Source: Chersky-840 sp963811775
Lineage (GTDB): Bacteria > Actinomycetota > Acidimicrobiia > Acidimicrobiales > UBA8190
DNA: 64,000 nt
Direction of reading: 5' to 3'
NCBI GenBank assembly: GCA_963811775.1
Contig: CAWESO010000012.1
Span: 212,394 to 276,393, forward strand
Position numbers and translations under genes: made by a program. Of the stretch, positions 7,932 to 16,232 are shown one piece after another. The notes beneath the pieces were generated by a model. That model did not search any database. It saw only the letters and a program-made list of their open reading frames with translations, and was not told the origin of the DNA. Numbering within the stretch: position 1 is the stretch's first letter; each line of letters opens with the position of its first letter.

Positions 7932-8927
7932 CTAGAGAGCACCCCGCACTTCCAGTCCGACCGTGCTTATCTGGATGGGGAGTATCCGGAAGCGCGTGTC
8001 CAACGCGGCCACTCTACGTTCGAGTGCCTCTTTCCGCTCCTTGGTAGCGCTCAAGATGGTGATCGAACCACCGTCTCCCCCTGCCCCATTGACCTTCCAC
8101 CCGATGGCCCCGTGGGCCGCCGCAACTTCGATCACCCGACTCGCCTCCACGCCGACGAGCTCGGAGTGCAGGTACTTCTGTGCCTCGGTGTTGGCAATCA
8201 TGGCCTCGCCGAAGGCGCCGAGGTTCCGGGCGAGGACAGCGTCACGCGCCGCGACCGCCGCATCTCGTAGCCGCGAAAACGCCGCCGAGCCGCGATGCTG
8301 CCCTGCGTCGATAACCCGGCCGTGCAGGCCTGAAGAGTCGTGTGGCCGGCCAAGAAAGACCAGAGTGAGCCCGGCGCCGAATTCCTCCCAGACCGGGAGG
8401 GCGTGCACCGTGGCTTCTGGGTACGGCTCGATCTCGAGGTAGTTGATGCCACCAAACGCTGCGCTCAACTGGTCTTGGATCCCGCTCTGGAGCCCGAGGA
8501 CGTCGACTTCGAGCCGATGCGCACCGTAGGCCGCCTCTCGCGGTGACCAGGGCTCGGAACGCAGCGTCGCCAACCCGCCGAGGAGGGCAACGGCGACCGC
8601 CGCAGACGTCCCAGTACCGCAACCAGGCGGGACGGAGGATCGGACGCTGACCTCCACGGCGAGGTTCCCAGGGGGCGGAAGCGCGTCGATGGCTGCCTCC
8701 AAGAGCGGGTGGCGGGCAGGACGGGGCGCCCCCGGGACGATCGGGTACCGGTCGCCGAAGGTCTCGACGTCGAGCACTACCGGGTCGGGACCTTCCGTCG
8801 CACAGATCACCACCTCAACTCCCGGATGCACCGCGACATTCAAGACCCGGCCTGGGCCACCAAACCACGTGTCGGTCCAGCCGCCGTTGTCACAGATCCG
8901 GATCGGAGCCGACGCCTTGATCACCAC
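7932..8927 (-). CDS. GHMP-family sugar kinase (heptose-7-phosphate kinase-like)
   Basis: 331 residues with the three GHMP motifs: an N-terminal substrate motif ASAPIRICDNGGWTDTWF, the ATP-binding SSVPPGCGTGTSAAVAVAL around residues 93-111 (PxxxGLGSSA-type loop) and a C-terminal NGAGGDGGSITIL (motif 3). The 'RICDxGGWTD' start is characteristic of the HddA/galactokinase branch that phosphorylates C1 of a manno-heptose-phosphate or fucose-like sugar, feeding nucleotide-sugar synthesis for surface glycans. No other nucleotide-sugar gene is adjacent, so the substrate cannot be fixed from context. Its upstream side now abuts an IS110-family element, which may have separated it from partners. Confidence 0.8.
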   Translation of the reverse strand: MVIKASAPIRICDNGGWTDTWFGGPGRVLNVAVHPGVEVVICATEGPDPVVLDVETFGDRYPIVPGAPRPARHPLLEAAIDALPPPGNLAVEVSVRSSVPPGCGTGTSAAVAVALLGGLATLRSEPWSPREAAYGAHRLEVDVLGLQSGIQDQLSAAFGGINYLEIEPYPEATVHALPVWEEFGAGLTLVFLGRPHDSSGLHGRVIDAGQHRGSAAFSRLRDAAVAARDAVLARNLGAFGEAMIANTEAQKYLHSELVGVEASRVIEVAAAHGAIGWKVNGAGGDGGSITILSATKERKEALERRVAALDTRFRILPIQISTVGLEVRGAL

Positions 8928-8977
8928 AGAGCACCCCTAGGCGATTATCAATCAGTATGAAGATGTTCGTCTGACGC

Positions 8978-9203
8978 AGATCCACCGCTGAGCGGTTGGA
9001 CCTCGCTACCGTCGAACATACCGAGATCTTGGCCTGACTCTGCGACAGCGGGGAACACGTTGTGTGTCGGCCGGGTCTCGGACCATAGAAACGGCGCGCC
9101 CCGCTCCAGAGGGGTGATGGACCGCTCTGTTAGCGCAGGGCGGAGATCACCGTCACTCCTTCACGGGACGGCCGCGCCACCCCTGAACTAAAGAGAGAGA
9201 GGG
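8978..9203 (+). ncRNA. Candidate IS110 left-end RNA (bridge-RNA position), copy A
   Basis: This 226-bp region upstream of the transposase has no open frame of its own and is conserved in copy B. It contains the hairpin ACCGC-TGA-GCGGT near its left end and an 8-bp stem at 9122-9143 (CCGCTCTG / CAGGGCGG) whose 6-base loop differs from copy B while the stem is kept (a C in copy B is T here, giving a G-U pair). In IS110-group elements the bridge RNA is encoded at this place. That this sequence is transcribed is inference. Confidence 0.4.
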
Positions 9204-10250
9204 ATGGCCATGACCATCGTAGAAGCTGGCCGCACTGTCGTCGGTGGTGTCGACACCCACCTCGATGTCCACGTGGCGGCCGCTTTGGACCCGATCGGCG
9301 GCGTGCTTGGCGTGGAGTCGTTCGTCGCCAACCCTCGTGGCTATAAGGCCATGCTCGAGTGGATGGGCGCTTTTGGCACGGTGTCCCAGGTGGGGGTGGA
9401 AGGTACCGGCGCCTATGGCGCGGGCCTCGGGCGCTTCCTGCGCCGGTCGGGCATCGAGGTGATCGAGGTCGACCGCTCGAACCGCCAGGTCCGGCGGACC
9501 CAGGGCAAGTCGGACCCGGTCGACGCCGTGGAGGCGGCCCGAGCCGTCCTCTCGGGTCGAGCAACAGGCGCACCCAAGTCCAGGGACGGCAACGTGGAGG
9601 CCATCCGGGCGCTGCTCGTGGCCAAGCGCTCGGCCCGCGACGGGCGCCTGCGGGCCCTCCACCAGATGCGCCAGCTGAGCTACACCGCCCCCGATCAGCT
9701 CCGATGCCGCTTGAAGGGTCTGCCGATCAAGGCGTTCACGGCCGAGGCGGCCGCCCTGCGACCCAGAGCGGGGGGCGACCCCGTCGTCTATGCCACCAAG
9801 GTCTCGCTCGCCAGCCTGGGACGCCGCGTGCTCGCCCTTGAAGATGAGACGGCTGGCATCGACGAACTGCTCGGCGAGCTCGTGACGGCCACCGCGCCGA
9901 GCATGCTCGAGCTCTTCGGCGTCGGGATCGACACCGCCGCCTCTCTGCTCGTCGCTGCCGGCGACAACCCCGAGCGCCTGCGCTCGGAGGCGGCCTGGGC
10001 CCATCTGTGCGGCGTGGCGCCCATCGAAGCCTCCTCGGGCAAGGTCACCCGCCACCGCCTCGACCGCGGCGGTGACCGCCACGCCAACCAGGCCCTGTGG
10101 CGCATCGTCATGACGCGTATCTCGACCGACCCGCGCTCGCGTGCCTACATGGAACGTCGGACGAAGGAGGGCCGCTCCAAACGCGAGGTGATCCGGATCT
10201 TGAAGCGCTACGTCGCCCGTGAGGTGTTCAAGCATCTCCCTCGCGCCTAG
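9204..10250 (+). CDS. IS110-family transposase, copy A
   Basis: 348 residues from the ATG that follows AGAGAGAGGG. The N-terminal DEDD (RuvC-like) domain shows GGVDTHLDVHVAAALD (first Asp), EGTGAYGAGLG (Glu) and EVDRSNRQVR followed by QGKSDPVDAVEAARAVL (last Asp pair). The C-terminal Tnp domain contains GIDTAASLLVAAGDNPERL and ASSGKVTRHRLDRGGDRHAN, which holds the conserved Ser and a helix-hairpin-helix-like segment. These enzymes excise the element as a circle and insert it at short targets guided by the element's RNA. Intact and full length. The protein of copy B is almost identical, so both arrived recently or one gave rise to the other. Confidence 0.95.
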   Translation: MAMTIVEAGRTVVGGVDTHLDVHVAAALDPIGGVLGVESFVANPRGYKAMLEWMGAFGTVSQVGVEGTGAYGAGLGRFLRRSGIEVIEVDRSNRQVRRTQGKSDPVDAVEAARAVLSGRATGAPKSRDGNVEAIRALLVAKRSARDGRLRALHQMRQLSYTAPDQLRCRLKGLPIKAFTAEAAALRPRAGGDPVVYATKVSLASLGRRVLALEDETAGIDELLGELVTATAPSMLELFGVGIDTAASLLVAAGDNPERLRSEAAWAHLCGVAPIEASSGKVTRHRLDRGGDRHANQALWRIVMTRISTDPRSRAYMERRTKEGRSKREVIRILKRYVAREVFKHLPRA

Positions 10251-10254
10251 ATCT

Positions 10255-10334
10255 CCGAGCGGCGGACCTGGCTCAGCGATTATCTGCCGTCCCACGGGAC
10301 TGGCTTTCGCTCGACTCGCCGATCCGCCGCTCGG
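10255..10334 (+). ncRNA. Structured IS110 right-end segment, copy A
   Basis: A 12-bp perfect stem (10255-10266 with 10323-10334) encloses a second hairpin, GTCCC-AC-GGGAC at 10289-10300. Both stems are re-formed in copy B despite base changes: the A-T closing pair here is G-C there, and the inner loop becomes TTCG. This argues for a folded RNA downstream of the transposase, the position used by the IS1111 branch. Confidence 0.4.
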
Positions 10335-10360
10335 AACCATCGCTCGGAACCATCGCTCGG
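10328..10360 (+). repeat. 13-bp tandem repeat in IS110 copy A right end
   Basis: CGCTCGGAACCAT occurs twice in tandem (10328-10340, 10341-10353) and a third partial unit CGCTCGG follows. Copy B has fewer units, so the run expanded or contracted after duplication. Confidence 0.7.
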
Positions 10361-10474
10361 AGAGCATCGACGCATGGCCTGATAAGAGCTTGCCCTCGTC
10401 CTCGAGTGGCTCTTGATTGATTTGCCCGCTGTCTACTCACCCGAGCTCAAGAACCTCTTGACAAAACATAGGAG

Positions 10475-10896
10475 CGTCGCTCGGATGCGACCTACGCAGC
10501 CCATACCGGTACTCCGGCAACCGTGGGACCGACCCGGCGGTCCGGGCGACTCGACTTGGCTGATGGCCGACGCTCCTCCAATCTCGGCGTGGGTCGGCGT
10601 CGCTGAGCACGTGACAGAGTCGTCATCTTCGATTTCCCCAGGATCATCCAGGGCTATCGCTCATTACTCGTCGGTAACGGCACGACCCTGCTCGCCATGC
10701 ACCTAGCGTGATGCATAGCTCCAGTCAATCGGCACAGAGCCGCCTCTGGTCACCGCAGAACGGTGCCCGGCCAGGAGGTGGAGGGTGCAGAAGCTGCACG
10801 ACAAGCGTGAGGTGCCGGCCGTTCGGGAAGGAAGGCTCGGTGGTCGCAAGTGTTGTGTGACACATACACATACTTTCGAGTTGGAGAGGGGCGACA
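10475..10896. other. Intergenic, no supported gene
   Basis: No open frame here has convincing composition. The only structure I see is an 11-bp palindrome TGTGTGACACA at 10854-10864, just upstream of the small gene at 10897, which could be an operator. Confidence 0.4.
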
Positions 10897-11130
10897 ATGA
10901 ACCAAGAACGCTCGGGTCACGAAGAGTCGGAGCAAGGTGACGATATGAAGAGCGACGACGTCGAGCGAGAGTTGTATTCGTCGGTGCGTGAGGCGTCAAT
11001 TGGATTCGCTGCGTTCGCTGATCTGGACTTCTCCAGAGCCGCCCCGGCCGGATCAGGGTCGTTAACGCTGAGCCCGACGAGGGGCGGACGCTCGAAGATG
11101 GAAGACGGCGGCGGGCGACCCGAACGGTGA
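10897..11130 (+). CDS. Hypothetical acidic 77-residue protein
   Basis: ATG preceded by GGAGAGGGGCGACA, a fair ribosome site. The product is charged and hydrophilic (MNQERSGHEESEQGDDMKSDD) with a central helix ELYSSVREASIGFAAFADLD and a basic Gly-rich tail. I do not recognise it. It may be the 5' end of a gene cut by recombination: a 19-bp sequence shared with a site 47 kb away begins 36 bp after its stop. Confidence 0.3.
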   Translation: MNQERSGHEESEQGDDMKSDDVERELYSSVREASIGFAAFADLDFSRAAPAGSGSLTLSPTRGGRSKMEDGGGRPER

Positions 11131-11296
11131 GGTCGGAGCAATGGCCCGGACAGTCGACTGAGAACACAGGGCTGAAGGACGCGTGACAAACGAAACACGG
11201 TGAGCAGCCCTAATACGGGTTTTTTATCCATGTCTCCACCGTGAGAGGGATCCTGAGGACGAGTCGCCCAATGTCTGCGAAGCGTCCTCCGGGCCT

Positions 11297-11674
11297 TCAG
11301 TGGCTCAGCGCCTCGACGAGCCCATCGAGGTCGGCGACCGTGACTGTGAGTGCCGAGTGTCCTTTGCGGCTCACCCGAGACGAGACCTTCTCCGCGAAAT
11401 GAATGCAGACTCCTGCCTTGGTATTCGTCCCGAAAGTCAGTCCGTCATCGACGAACGACATTCGAGCTCCGATGGCGGTCCACCACCGGTAGTCCCGAGT
11501 GATGTGAGCGCCAGTTACGTTGCCGAGCGCAGTCTCCAACCGCAGGAAGCCGAAGGTCGCCTGGAACATACTGTGGTCGGTGATGGTGACACCGTCTTTC
11601 GACGGCCGAACACCAAAGGGGAGCAACAGCGCAGCGAACTTCGTTTCTAACGAGTAGGGAAAGAACTGCTTCAT
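11297..11674 (-). CDS. Conserved hypothetical protein of actinobacteria
   Basis: 125 residues from the ATG at 11674 (AGGGA seven bases upstream; a longer GTG-type start adds 11 residues). The motif string FGFLRLETALGNVTGAHIT, then RDYRWWTAIGARMSFVDDGLTFGTNTKAGVCIHF, matches a family I have seen widely in mycobacteria and Acidimicrobiia, always about this size, cytosolic, with an invariant YRWWxAIGxRxSxxDxGLTFGTNT. No function is known. The ending SALTVTVADLDGLVEAL completes the domain, so the gene is intact. Confidence 0.7.
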   Translation of the reverse strand: MKQFFPYSLETKFAALLLPFGVRPSKDGVTITDHSMFQATFGFLRLETALGNVTGAHITRDYRWWTAIGARMSFVDDGLTFGTNTKAGVCIHFAEKVSSRVSRKGHSALTVTVADLDGLVEALSH

Positions 11675-11788
11675 AGCGAGATCCCTGCCGTTGGTTGATG
11701 ACACCAAGTTCGCCTAGAGGCCATCTGGGTTGCCCCCGGCGCAGCGTTTCACATTTCGCAGTGGAAGGTCCGTCCCAGCACCCTGCGA

Positions 11789-12265
11789 TCAACTCGTCGA
11801 GACGGGAGGGGACTCCGCTGTCGATTTGAGACGTTCCAGGGTCTGCTCCATCGTGCTCCGGTTGTGCGAGGCTCGGTCCTCGACTCCGCTCACGGGCTTG
11901 CCAAGCGCCTTCGCGATGCGGCCGCGCTGGTCGATCCAGGTTTCGGTTATCCGGCACCCGGTTGCTATGGTCTCGATGACGTAGCGCCATTCTGCGACCT
12001 TGAAACCCACCGCAGTGATGCGGAAGGTGAGCAAGCGACCTGGCTCATTGTCGATGATCGTTCCTACGGTCTTCCACACCTTCTTGCCGTTGCGATTCGT
12101 GCCACGGAACCTCGCACCCTGTTGCGGGCCCGTCGCTCCCCGCAGCCATGTGGACCCCTCGTTCTCGGGCGACCACTCGCCCATTCGCGTCAAGTCGGAG
12201 ACCATCGCCCAAACCTTCTCCGCAGGCGCACCGATCTCCCGGGTCACGCTCACCTGGTCAGCCAT
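11789..12265 (-). CDS. SRPBCC (polyketide cyclase/dehydrase-like) protein
   Basis: 158 residues. The start MADQVSVTREIGAPAEKVWAMVSDLTRMGEWSPEN is the classic SRPBCC opening (helix-grip fold, hydrophobic ligand cavity), followed by the GARFRGTNRNG strand pair and a long C-terminal helix with TMEQTLERLK. These proteins bind or transform lipids, aromatic polyketides or hydrophobic hormones, or simply bind ligand. No catalytic residue can be picked. It may be co-transcribed with the methyltransferase at 12515, which lies upstream on the same strand about 250 bp away. Confidence 0.8.
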   Translation of the reverse strand: MADQVSVTREIGAPAEKVWAMVSDLTRMGEWSPENEGSTWLRGATGPQQGARFRGTNRNGKKVWKTVGTIIDNEPGRLLTFRITAVGFKVAEWRYVIETIATGCRITETWIDQRGRIAKALGKPVSGVEDRASHNRSTMEQTLERLKSTAESPPVSTS

Positions 12266-12514
12266 GGTTCGTAAGGTAGCCCAAGGCGAGACCGACCGAC
12301 GGCTCGGCCGCCGCAGATACCGGGTCTGTGCTTCCCGACGGCCCAAGTTCCCGACCGAAGGGAAGGCAAAAAGCCATCCGCTTCCCGGCGGTGGGATGTC
12401 ACTCGTTCATCTCGACACCTGAGCGACCGCCTGGTTGGTCGGAGTTCTCGGCCCCCTTCCTCAATTTCCTCATCCTCATTTCCCCCTCACGCACCCGCAC
12501 CTCCCAGCGGCCCG

Positions 12515-13291
12515 TCATGCTGGCCTCCTCGCCTCGATCAGGAAGCGCTCGGCATGGGCAACGAACGAACCTTCCCGTGAAATGTGCTGGTGCATCTGCG
12601 CCAGCTGCTCCCGATAGCCCTCGACTGTGAAGTCCGGGACAGTCCAAATGACCTTGCGGAGGAAATACACAACTGCGGCAAGGTCGGAGAAGACCGTCCG
12701 AACGGATTCTTGCCGCAGATCGACAACTCGCAGCCCAACTCGTTCCGCCTCCTCAACGGCCAGTTGTGGGCTCCGACGCGGACTGATCGGCTGTGGTCCC
12801 ATCATGAAATCGGTGAGTTCCTGATTGGAGCCCGCTCCGACCTGCTGGGAGAGATATGTCCCGCCAGGGGTGAGCACCCTTGCGATCTCGTCCCACAGTA
12901 GGTACGTCGGATGACGACTGACCACGAGGTCGAACGCTCTGTCAGGGAACACCAGGTCGGCGTGGTCGTCGACCTCAACCACCGTGACGCCAAAGCGCTG
13001 CAGGTTACGTCTCGCAAGCCCTACGTTCGGTGGCCACGATTCGGTAGCTGCGAGGACAGCAGGTGGATCGGGTACTTGCGCCAGAACCTCAGCGAAAACC
13101 TCCCCACCACCTGTCTGAATGTCCAGCGCCGCCCGGGAATCGGCCAACCGGGAGGACAGCATGCGGGCGTAACCCCATGACGGACGTTCCTCAGTAGCTC
13201 GACCCTCGAACCACGAAAAGTCCCAGCCTTCAACCGGCACCGAAGCGCCCTCCGCTAGCAGTTCCTCAAAACCTTGCTGTTCATCCACCAT
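12515..13291 (-). CDS. SAM-dependent methyltransferase (class I)
   Basis: 258 residues from the ATG at 13291, with AGGAAGG upstream. Motif I is ALDIQTGGGEVFAEV near residue 55 (hxDxGxGxG form), followed by LAATESWPPNVGLARRNL (acidic end of beta-2, binding the SAM ribose) and the motif II/III region FPDRAFDLVVSRHPTYLLWDEIARVLTPGGTYLSQQVG. Substrate unknown. The family often appears as stand-alone 'class I SAM methyltransferase' genes in actinobacteria. Confidence 0.85.
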   Translation of the reverse strand: MVDEQQGFEELLAEGASVPVEGWDFSWFEGRATEERPSWGYARMLSSRLADSRAALDIQTGGGEVFAEVLAQVPDPPAVLAATESWPPNVGLARRNLQRFGVTVVEVDDHADLVFPDRAFDLVVSRHPTYLLWDEIARVLTPGGTYLSQQVGAGSNQELTDFMMGPQPISPRRSPQLAVEEAERVGLRVVDLRQESVRTVFSDLAAVVYFLRKVIWTVPDFTVEGYREQLAQMHQHISREGSFVAHAERFLIEARRPA

Positions 13292-13564
13292 CCCAAGCCT
13301 TCCTGATTTATTTGCTCGCAGTGAAAGGAGACCCCGACCCGGTACCACCTGGACTCGGGCGACCTGTCATAGCCGGTCTGACGTACGACCGAGGCGGTCA
13401 TGATCAAGAACATGCAGGCGATGCAGGAAGGTTCAACGCCTTAGGCGACGCCGTCTGGGTCTTGCAGCTTCATGTCACCTACTCGCAGCGGCCGGGTACG
13501 GCTGCCTCAGAGGCCCGGATGAAAGCTATGCCGGTGACCGGAATCACCCGCTCTAGACGGGTAA

Positions 13565-13741
13565 AGCCAAAGGCCCAGTCTCCATTACGATGCCTGGGCA
13601 GCTCGGCAGCGGGCCAAGCGTGGGGGACACCGAGCGGGCGAATTCCAGGCCGGCCCCGGCATCCACCCCATCGCCAAGGGAAGCGAGGAGTTGGCCAAGC
13701 TCGTGAAGAAGAGCGTGGCCACTGCTGAGTCACCTTGCTGA
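13565..13741 (+). pseudogene. 3' remnant of an unidentified gene
   Basis: This open stretch (no start codon, entered from a stop) has protein-like composition, reading HYDAWAARQRAKRG and then EFQAGPGIHPIAKGSEELAK before a TGA. I cannot name the family. It lies in an otherwise gene-poor 570-bp gap before the propeller gene and looks like the surviving C-terminus of a deleted gene. Confidence 0.3.
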
Positions 13742-13868
13742 CCGCGTGGCCGGTTCCTTGGCGCAGCAAGGACGGAGACGCGCCGAAGAAATCGAGTTAG
13801 GCTTCCGCCGAGGGTCCTGGCGCCTTTTGGTTTCAGAGGGTGGCTGGGTTCGTGCGGGAGGTGGGGAC

Positions 13869-15842
13869 ATGGGGATCGTTCGCCGACGCGCTCCAGTACG
13901 GGCACGTCTAATCCTTCAGATGTTGTTGGCACCGATCGTTGTTGTGGCGATACTCACAGCCACATCGCAAGCAGCGTCCGCCGCACGGAAGCAGACTGTG
14001 AACGGCTCGGTGAGCTGCACGTTCTCCGGTGTCGTGCACTTCGCGCCACCCCTCACGACGTCGGGTGGGGGCACGAACTCTCACGTCTCCGGAAAACTGT
14101 CAAGTTGCACATTCGACTCGACAACCGTCGAGAAGATCACCTCCGCCTCCCTGCGGGGCTCGTTCAGCTCGAGCCCCTTCAGTTGCTCGTCCTCGTCGCA
14201 AACGGGCGCGGCCCTGTCGGCCACGATCCATTGGGTGGGCGAAGCCCTCCCGATCAGCAAGATGAAGCCCACGAAAATTGCTGCGGGATTCGCGAGCGGA
14301 TCGTTCGCGGGTGGGGCCGCGCTGCAACTGCAGGTCCCCTCGACGCTCCACAGCGCGTGCGCGCACAGAGGCCTGAAATCTGCCCCGGTGTCGGGCACGA
14401 TCTCTCTGGGGGCTTCGACTGACGCGGCGACATGTTCCCTGTCGGGAACTGTGGCGTTCACCCCTCCGCTCACCGGGTCAGGCGGTGGCGCCGAGTCATC
14501 CATCAAGGCCTCGTTGTCGAATTGCACGACCAACTCCGGTGTCGTCGAGGGCTTCGGCACGCCGCAGCTGACGGGGACGTTCGCCTCGAGGCCCTTTACG
14601 TGTTCTTCGTCGTCACCGACGAATGCGGTCTTGTCGGCTGGGATCAATTGGAAGGGCTCCACTGTCTGGCCGTCGGGCTCGATTCCTCCGACCACCGTGG
14701 ACGGCTCGGTCGCTACGGGCTGGTTCTCCGGCGCTGCGGTCGTGAACCTTCAGGTGCCGTCCGACATCGCCGCCGGGTGCACAGGCGGGCCGGTCAGCAG
14801 TGACAGCGTGTCGGGCACCATCACCATTGGCCCAGCCTGTGGGGTGGTCGGCAAGACCTTGAGCCTCTATCCGCTCGTGCCTCCCATCTGCGGGGCCCAG
14901 GACTACCTGCCGACGAGCATGACGACGGGACCGGACGGGGCGCTGTGGTTCACCACCTACATGGCCGGGCTCATCGGTCGCAGGACGACCTCGGGAACGA
15001 CGACGTTCTTCCCAGCTCCCATCGGAGCTTCCGGCACGTGGGGGGACGGCGGCATCGTCACCGGCCCGGACGGCGCGCTGTGGTTCATCGCCGACGACGG
15101 GGGGGCCATTGGCCGCATGACGACATCGGGGTCGACCACGACGTTCCCATTGCCTTCAGGTTCCGCCACCGCGCTGACCTCGGGACCTGACGGGGCGCTC
15201 TGGTTCACCGACGTCAGTGCACCGACGGGCAATGCCAACAATGCCATCGGCCGGATCACGACGACGGGCGACATCACGATGTTCACGAATCCGAAGCTCG
15301 GCACTGCTAACTGGGCCTCGAACACACACCGATTCCTGTGGGGCATCACGGATGGACCCAACGGGAACCTGTGGTTCTCCATGGAATATGCCTCCAACGA
15401 GACAAAGTTCACGTACATCGGGACCATGACCCCGAGCGGTGCTGTGACGACGTATGCCATCCCCTTTAAGGCTGACCCCACCGTGTTGACCACCGGGCCC
15501 GACGGTGCCATCTGGTTCGGCAACGACGGGGAGGACGTGATCGGTCGGGTGACGATGTCGGGCAAGTTCTCCGAGTACACGGGTCCCGGTGAGGTCGGTC
15601 AGGTCCTCAGTATCACCGCCGGTCCAGACAGAGCCCTCTGGTTCACGAACTATACCGTTCCAGGCGATAGCGGTTTCGAACCGATACCCCCGATCGGCAG
15701 GATCACCACTGCCGGGAAGATTACGACATATGGAAGCTCCATCGACGAGTTGGGGACGCTGAGCATCACAGCAGGGTCCGACGGCGCCATGTGGTTCATC
15801 GATCACCTCAACGACTCGATCGGCCGCGTGAGCGTTCCGTAG
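13869..15842 (+). CDS. Secreted protein: two beta-rich modules plus a Vgb-like beta-propeller
   Basis: 657 residues from the ATG at 13869, with GGGAGGTGGGG upstream. A Sec signal (LILQMLLAPIVVVAILTATSQAASA) is followed by two homologous modules of about 130-150 residues: VNGSVSCTFSGVVHFAPPLT... and then TCSLSGTVAFTPPLTGSGGG..., each with paired cysteines and a SGT(I) strand end. The C-terminal 330 residues carry at least six repeats ending in GPDGALWFT-type blades with IGR(I/M)T(T/P)xG links. This is the virginiamycin B lyase-type propeller. True Vgb opens streptogramin B lactones, but exported proteins with this fold are far more common than the resistance enzyme, and the catalytic His pair cannot be assigned here. 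Probably a surface binding or hydrolytic protein. Confidence 0.75.
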   Translation: MGIVRRRAPVRARLILQMLLAPIVVVAILTATSQAASAARKQTVNGSVSCTFSGVVHFAPPLTTSGGGTNSHVSGKLSSCTFDSTTVEKITSASLRGSFSSSPFSCSSSSQTGAALSATIHWVGEALPISKMKPTKIAAGFASGSFAGGAALQLQVPSTLHSACAHRGLKSAPVSGTISLGASTDAATCSLSGTVAFTPPLTGSGGGAESSIKASLSNCTTNSGVVEGFGTPQLTGTFASRPFTCSSSSPTNAVLSAGINWKGSTVWPSGSIPPTTVDGSVATGWFSGAAVVNLQVPSDIAAGCTGGPVSSDSVSGTITIGPACGVVGKTLSLYPLVPPICGAQDYLPTSMTTGPDGALWFTTYMAGLIGRRTTSGTTTFFPAPIGASGTWGDGGIVTGPDGALWFIADDGGAIGRMTTSGSTTTFPLPSGSATALTSGPDGALWFTDVSAPTGNANNAIGRITTTGDITMFTNPKLGTANWASNTHRFLWGITDGPNGNLWFSMEYASNETKFTYIGTMTPSGAVTTYAIPFKADPTVLTTGPDGAIWFGNDGEDVIGRVTMSGKFSEYTGPGEVGQVLSITAGPDRALWFTNYTVPGDSGFEPIPPIGRITTAGKITTYGSSIDELGTLSITAGSDGAMWFIDHLNDSIGRVSVP

Positions 15843-16232
15843 AGTCGGCGTCGTTCATCGATTCCGCATTTCCGGCGGCCCCCGGCACCTGGCACCGTCT
15901 GCAACCTCACGGGCCTCCGGAGTCCTCGGTCCGGAGGGATCGACGTCTCGGGCACCGGCCGGTGATCACCCTGTTCCTCGACCGATCGCACCATGAGGGC
16001 GAGGTCGGGAGCGGCTGGCATGGCGGGGCGAAGGTGACAACGCATACGTCGGCGCTGTCACCCGCGCCTGTGGAGGTGATCGCGATGTGTTCGAACCCCA
16101 CCAGGGGTTTCCGTCGCCTGCTCACCTCATCGGATCCAGAGACATTCTCCCAGGTCAGGGGCCGAATGGCAATGGAGCCCGCCGACGATGCCGCTCGCGG
16201 TCAGGAGATCCCCTACTCCCCCAGGCACCATT
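15843..16232. other. Intergenic, no supported gene
   Basis: I see no credible coding frame. This is where the 3' part of the group II intron (maturase C-terminus and domains V-VI) should lie, but I find no domain-V hairpin of the GAGC...GTTC type, so that part seems lost. Confidence 0.4.

Larger units (their letters stand above)
8945..10474 (+). mobile_element. IS110-family element, copy A
   Basis: Bounds were set by reading this copy against the second copy at 26889-28406: similarity starts around the shared CAATCAG and is solid from GATCCACCGCTGAGCGG (8978), and ends at ATAGGAGC (10474). IS110 elements lack classical terminal inverted repeats and move through a circular form guided by a non-coding RNA. 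Both sides of the transposase hold about 220 bp of conserved non-coding sequence. Confidence 0.75.

Noticed and set aside
14930..15840. GPDGALWFT-type tandem DNA repeats
   Set aside because: They are the coding repeats of propeller blades, not a satellite or CRISPR array; spacing varies with blade length.
13869..15842. Streptogramin resistance (vgb) gene
   Set aside because: The fold matches Vgb but the protein is secreted, has extra modules and the catalytic His pair cannot be placed; most such proteins are not resistance enzymes.
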